DNA of 64,000 nucleotides, from assembly GCA_023417655.1 (NCBI GenBank), contig JAEZFD010000052.1, positions 43,176 through 107,175 of the forward strand. Reading direction: 5' to 3'. This DNA comes from Planctomycetota bacterium. GTDB taxonomy: Bacteria > Planctomycetota > Planctomycetia > Planctomycetales > Planctomycetaceae. The notes beneath the pieces are model-generated. The model had not been told where the DNA came from and ran no database searches. It saw only the letters and a program-made list of their open reading frames with translations. Shown one piece after another: positions 61,634-64,000 of the stretch (positions within the stretch are counted from its first letter, which is position 1; each line of letters opens with the position of its first letter). The translations under genes and the position numbers were made by a program.

Positions 61634-63304
61634 ATGAACCTGACACTGACACTTCCTCAATCTGTTCAGGGAAATTCTGGCACCGGACGGCTCCGCGCCC
61701 CCGTCGAAGATGGTGGCATCCTCAGTCAACCGACTCTGCACCTTGGCCGTCAGCTCGCTCTCGAGAATGCCCAGTTGCTCGACAGTTCGGTCCTGACAAT
61801 CGCCGGTCGCTCAATTGGCGAGATGCGGACCTGGACCCGTGCCGCCTGTCTGACAGCCGGCCTGAACTGGATGAGCCGGATCTTGGGAACGTCTCCCAGG
61901 CTGCCGGAAGGCATCTTCTTCGTCACCGGGCATCAGCCCTCGCTGAATCATCCTGGCGTCTGGGCGAAGAATATCGCCGTTTCACATCTGGCCCGTTGTT
62001 CAGGCACGACCGGAATCCATCTGATCGTTGATAACGATCTGGCCGGCCCTCCCTCCATTCGGGTTCCTGCCGGATCGCGGGAAGAACCACACTTTGAAAA
62101 TCTCTTTTATGATGCCGTCAGTTCTCACCGGCCGTGGGAAGAGCGCCATCTGGCTGATCCTGAACTGTTTGACTCGTTTGCTGATCGTGTCGCGTCGGCA
62201 TTGAAGCCCTGGAACATCCGTCCGGCGATTCTGGACACTTGGCCGGCCGCAATCGAAGCACGGGCGCGGACAACTCAGATTCCAGCCCTGCTGACCGCCT
62301 GTCGAGTCGCAGACGAACGGAATTGGGGAGTTGCGAACCTCGAACTTCCGGTCAGTGAACTCTGTCGAACGGAACCATTCCTCGCATTCACTCAACATCT
62401 GGTCCAGCATGTGGAGTGCTTCTTCACCGCCTATAACTCTGCCGTTCACTGGTATCGCCGGAAATACCATGTCCGCAATGACCGGCACCCAGTTCCAGAT
62501 CTCGAACAAATTGGTTCCCGGCTCGAACTGCCGTTCTGGTACTGGGCTCCCGGGGAGACCGATCGGCGCCGCGTCTTTGTTGAACGGACTGGCCAACTCA
62601 TGCTCCTCTTCGCCGGTGAGGAACAGATTGCCGTGCTCCCTTCCGAAGGGTTCGACGTTTCGGCACTCGCGGAACTGCAGGAGCGAGGTCGCCTGCGCAC
62701 GCGGGCACTCACGACGACTCTTTTCTCCCGGCTTTGTCTGGCTGACCTGTTCCTGCATGGAATCGGCGGGGCTCGATACGATGAAATCACCGATCGCCTG
62801 ATTCAGAACTTTTTGGGACTCACTCCCCCTTCGTTCATGACCGTCACGGCGACCGTTCGCCTGCCGCTGGATCCTTATCCGGTGACGCAGGACAATCTCT
62901 CGCGATTGAAGCAAGAGCTGCGCCAACGCCAGTTCCAAGGCCCGGCTATTGAAAGTGAAGAAGTCAGAGAACTTCGCGAGCGACGCGCCAGCTTGATTGA
63001 AGAAAGTCGAAACCAGCGAACGCTGGGACTGTCCCAATCCGATCGACGAGCACGGCAGCCCCGAGCCCGACAGCGGCATCGCGAAATCCGTGAGATCGAA
63101 GATCGTCTCAAAGACCTCGCCCAAGCGGACATCTCCAGCACGGAACAGGCACTTCACCGGGCGAAGGCTGAGTTGACCGCGAATCAGGTCCTCAAAAGCC
63201 GGGAATTTGCGACCGCACTTTTCCCTTCTGATGCCCTGAAAAAAATGGTCGATACCCTCCGCGGAGAAATCTGCACCGGACGTCAGCCAATGGCTGGTCG
63301 CTGA
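61634..63304 (+). CDS. BshC-like protein (bacillithiol cysteine-adding enzyme family?)
   Basis: The 556-residue product has an FVTGHQPSLNHPGVWAKN segment near residue 95 that parallels the VxGQQxGLxxGPxYTxxK motif of BshC. The second part FLHGIGGARYDEITDRLIQNFLG matches the conserved G-x-x-E region after the core. A long charged coiled coil (residues 440-535; e.g. RQRHREIREIEDRLKDLAQ) follows, as in BshC. BshC adds cysteine to glucosaminyl-malate in bacillithiol synthesis. However, the catalytic-region residues differ and no bshA or bshB is present in the window, so the reaction is not assigned. A glycosyltransferase gene lies upstream. Confidence 0.65.
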   Translation: MNLTLTLPQSVQGNSGTGRLRAPVEDGGILSQPTLHLGRQLALENAQLLDSSVLTIAGRSIGEMRTWTRAACLTAGLNWMSRILGTSPRLPEGIFFVTGHQPSLNHPGVWAKNIAVSHLARCSGTTGIHLIVDNDLAGPPSIRVPAGSREEPHFENLFYDAVSSHRPWEERHLADPELFDSFADRVASALKPWNIRPAILDTWPAAIEARARTTQIPALLTACRVADERNWGVANLELPVSELCRTEPFLAFTQHLVQHVECFFTAYNSAVHWYRRKYHVRNDRHPVPDLEQIGSRLELPFWYWAPGETDRRRVFVERTGQLMLLFAGEEQIAVLPSEGFDVSALAELQERGRLRTRALTTTLFSRLCLADLFLHGIGGARYDEITDRLIQNFLGLTPPSFMTVTATVRLPLDPYPVTQDNLSRLKQELRQRQFQGPAIESEEVRELRERRASLIEESRNQRTLGLSQSDRRARQPRARQRHREIREIEDRLKDLAQADISSTEQALHRAKAELTANQVLKSREFATALFPSDALKKMVDTLRGEICTGRQPMAGR

Positions 63305-64000
63305 AAATCGCCGGACCTCCATTGGGCCCCGCGCACAAGTTTCGAACGCGAGAGTCCGACTTCTTCCTCTCGGTCGCTTCGACAATCATCTGTCGACGCA
63401 TCGATCCCAACGTTTTGATCGCGACTGAGTCGCATCTTCTCCGAGAGTGTGCCACAGCAGTAAGAGAGACCAAGTTCCCGATTGAACGTGCTCTGATTGC
63501 AACGGGCCAACGAGCTCTTCTCAAACTCGCGCCAGTCATAAACTCGTGCCAGTCATTAAGGAGTCGAAACAGAGAAGTTCAGGACGACCGATTGTCCCAT
63601 ACGCAGCATCCGGCCCCGCTCCCGACCGACGAGATCTCGTCAGTCATTAAAGTCAGAGCGCGCCCCAGGATGCACACTTACTCCCTGTCGCTGCCGCCCA
63701 GTGGAAAAAGTTGCTGATGTGGAAATCGGCTCTCGCTGCCAATCGGAGAAGCCATTCTCTCAGGGGAACAGCGAAGTCCATCGTCTACGATGAACGGCAA
63801 TCGCCGAGGAGGAAAAGAGACGTGTAGAAACGAATTCAGCCACTGATCGGTTTCCCAATCAGCGGCTGAAGACATATAAAAAAGGTTAGTGAGGTCTGCG
63901 TGAAATGCGAATGCGATTTCTGCATTACTGCTTTTAACGGCTGACTCAATAAGGAAAGAACTTTCCATCCGAAGATGAATTGCTCAGTCCAGGTTCCTGA
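63305..64000. other. Right-edge region, no supported gene
   Basis: About 700 bases up to the window end. It carries a tandem 17-base duplication at 63524-63557 but no ORF with a convincing start or composition. A gene may begin beyond the edge. Confidence 0.45.
63524..63557. repeat. 17-bp tandem duplication
   Basis: AACTCGCGCCAGTCATA and AACTCGTGCCAGTCATT are adjacent, 15 of 17 bases identical. Confidence 0.95.

Noticed and set aside
62000..63385. 461-codon minus-strand ORF opposite the BshC-like gene
   Set aside because: It is antisense to a gene with clear domain structure; composition is typical of a codon-bias shadow and no domain or ribosome site is seen.
63678..63968. 96-codon minus-strand ORF near the right edge
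   Set aside because: No ribosome site, no domain, irregular composition.
1..64000. CRISPR arrays, insertion sequences, integrases, phage genes
   Set aside because: No regularly spaced repeats, transposase or recombinase-like sequence or long terminal inverted repeats were seen in the window.

Overview
The window is chromosomal DNA from a planctomycete (phylum Planctomycetota). The markers are a type IV prepilin-like DUF1559 protein with the H-X9-DG signature, a DUF1571 protein, a DUF1080 (3-keto-disaccharide hydrolase) protein, a secreted sulfatase, a BNR sialidase-like protein, a ResB-type cytochrome c assembly protein and several small lipoproteins of planctomycete style. Base composition looks even, and I see no insertion sequence, integrase, phage gene or CRISPR array. 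It reads as core genome with loosely packed, mostly single-gene transcription units, frequent convergent pairs sharing one hairpin terminator, and many intergenic gaps of 300-850 bases. The genus cannot be fixed from sequence inspection.

Layout. 1-7.2 kb: a truncated cytochrome c biogenesis gene (minus), a duplicated-domain lipoprotein, a Tat-exported DUF1571 protein, a MazG-like protein and asnS. 7.9-17.1 kb: a polytopic membrane protein, then a minus-strand run of valS, a newly seen 58-residue membrane protein, a TM2-like membrane protein, aspS and fabH. 17.7-26.7 kb: an exported YbjN/CesT-like protein, a Nudix hydrolase, trpC, trigger factor with a metal-binding tail, tRNA-Gly(GCC), an AraC regulator, an M50 protease, and leuA behind a complete-looking attenuator. 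27.2-35.4 kb: queD, a TPR protein, a membrane-anchored thioredoxin, a lipoprotein, an enlarged AGCS sodium/amino-acid symporter, a gamma-glutamylcyclotransferase-like protein, a bacterial PH-domain protein and a TIGR01777 epimerase. 35.5-45.5 kb: the sdhC-sdhA-sdhB respiratory operon, a leucine-rich lipoprotein, a sulfatase, a sugar-isomerase-like protein and an HTH/PTS-IIA fusion. 46-64 kb: a sensor kinase, ribF, RidA, a sialidase-like protein, a zinc-ribbon metallopeptidase, a MurJ-like flippase, the btaA-btaB betaine-lipid operon, tRNA-Leu(CAG), a DUF1080 protein, a DUF1559 pseudopilin, a family 2 glycosyltransferase and a BshC-like protein.

The strongest new observation is regulatory. Upstream of leuA, on the minus strand, a 20-codon leader ORF carries four leucine codons (CTT CTT GTG AAC CTA CTT). 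It is followed by mutually exclusive hairpins and a perfect 13-bp terminator with a seven-U tail, which is the architecture of ribosome-mediated leucine attenuation. Second is btaAB, which predicts that this organism can make the phosphorus-free betaine lipid DGTS. Also notable are a ValRS with a CxxC/CxxC insertion after the KMSKS loop, a trigger factor with a His/Asp tail, an AGCS transporter with an extra N-terminal domain and a coiled-coil insertion, and recurrent 13-17 bp tandem micro-duplications, mostly between genes.
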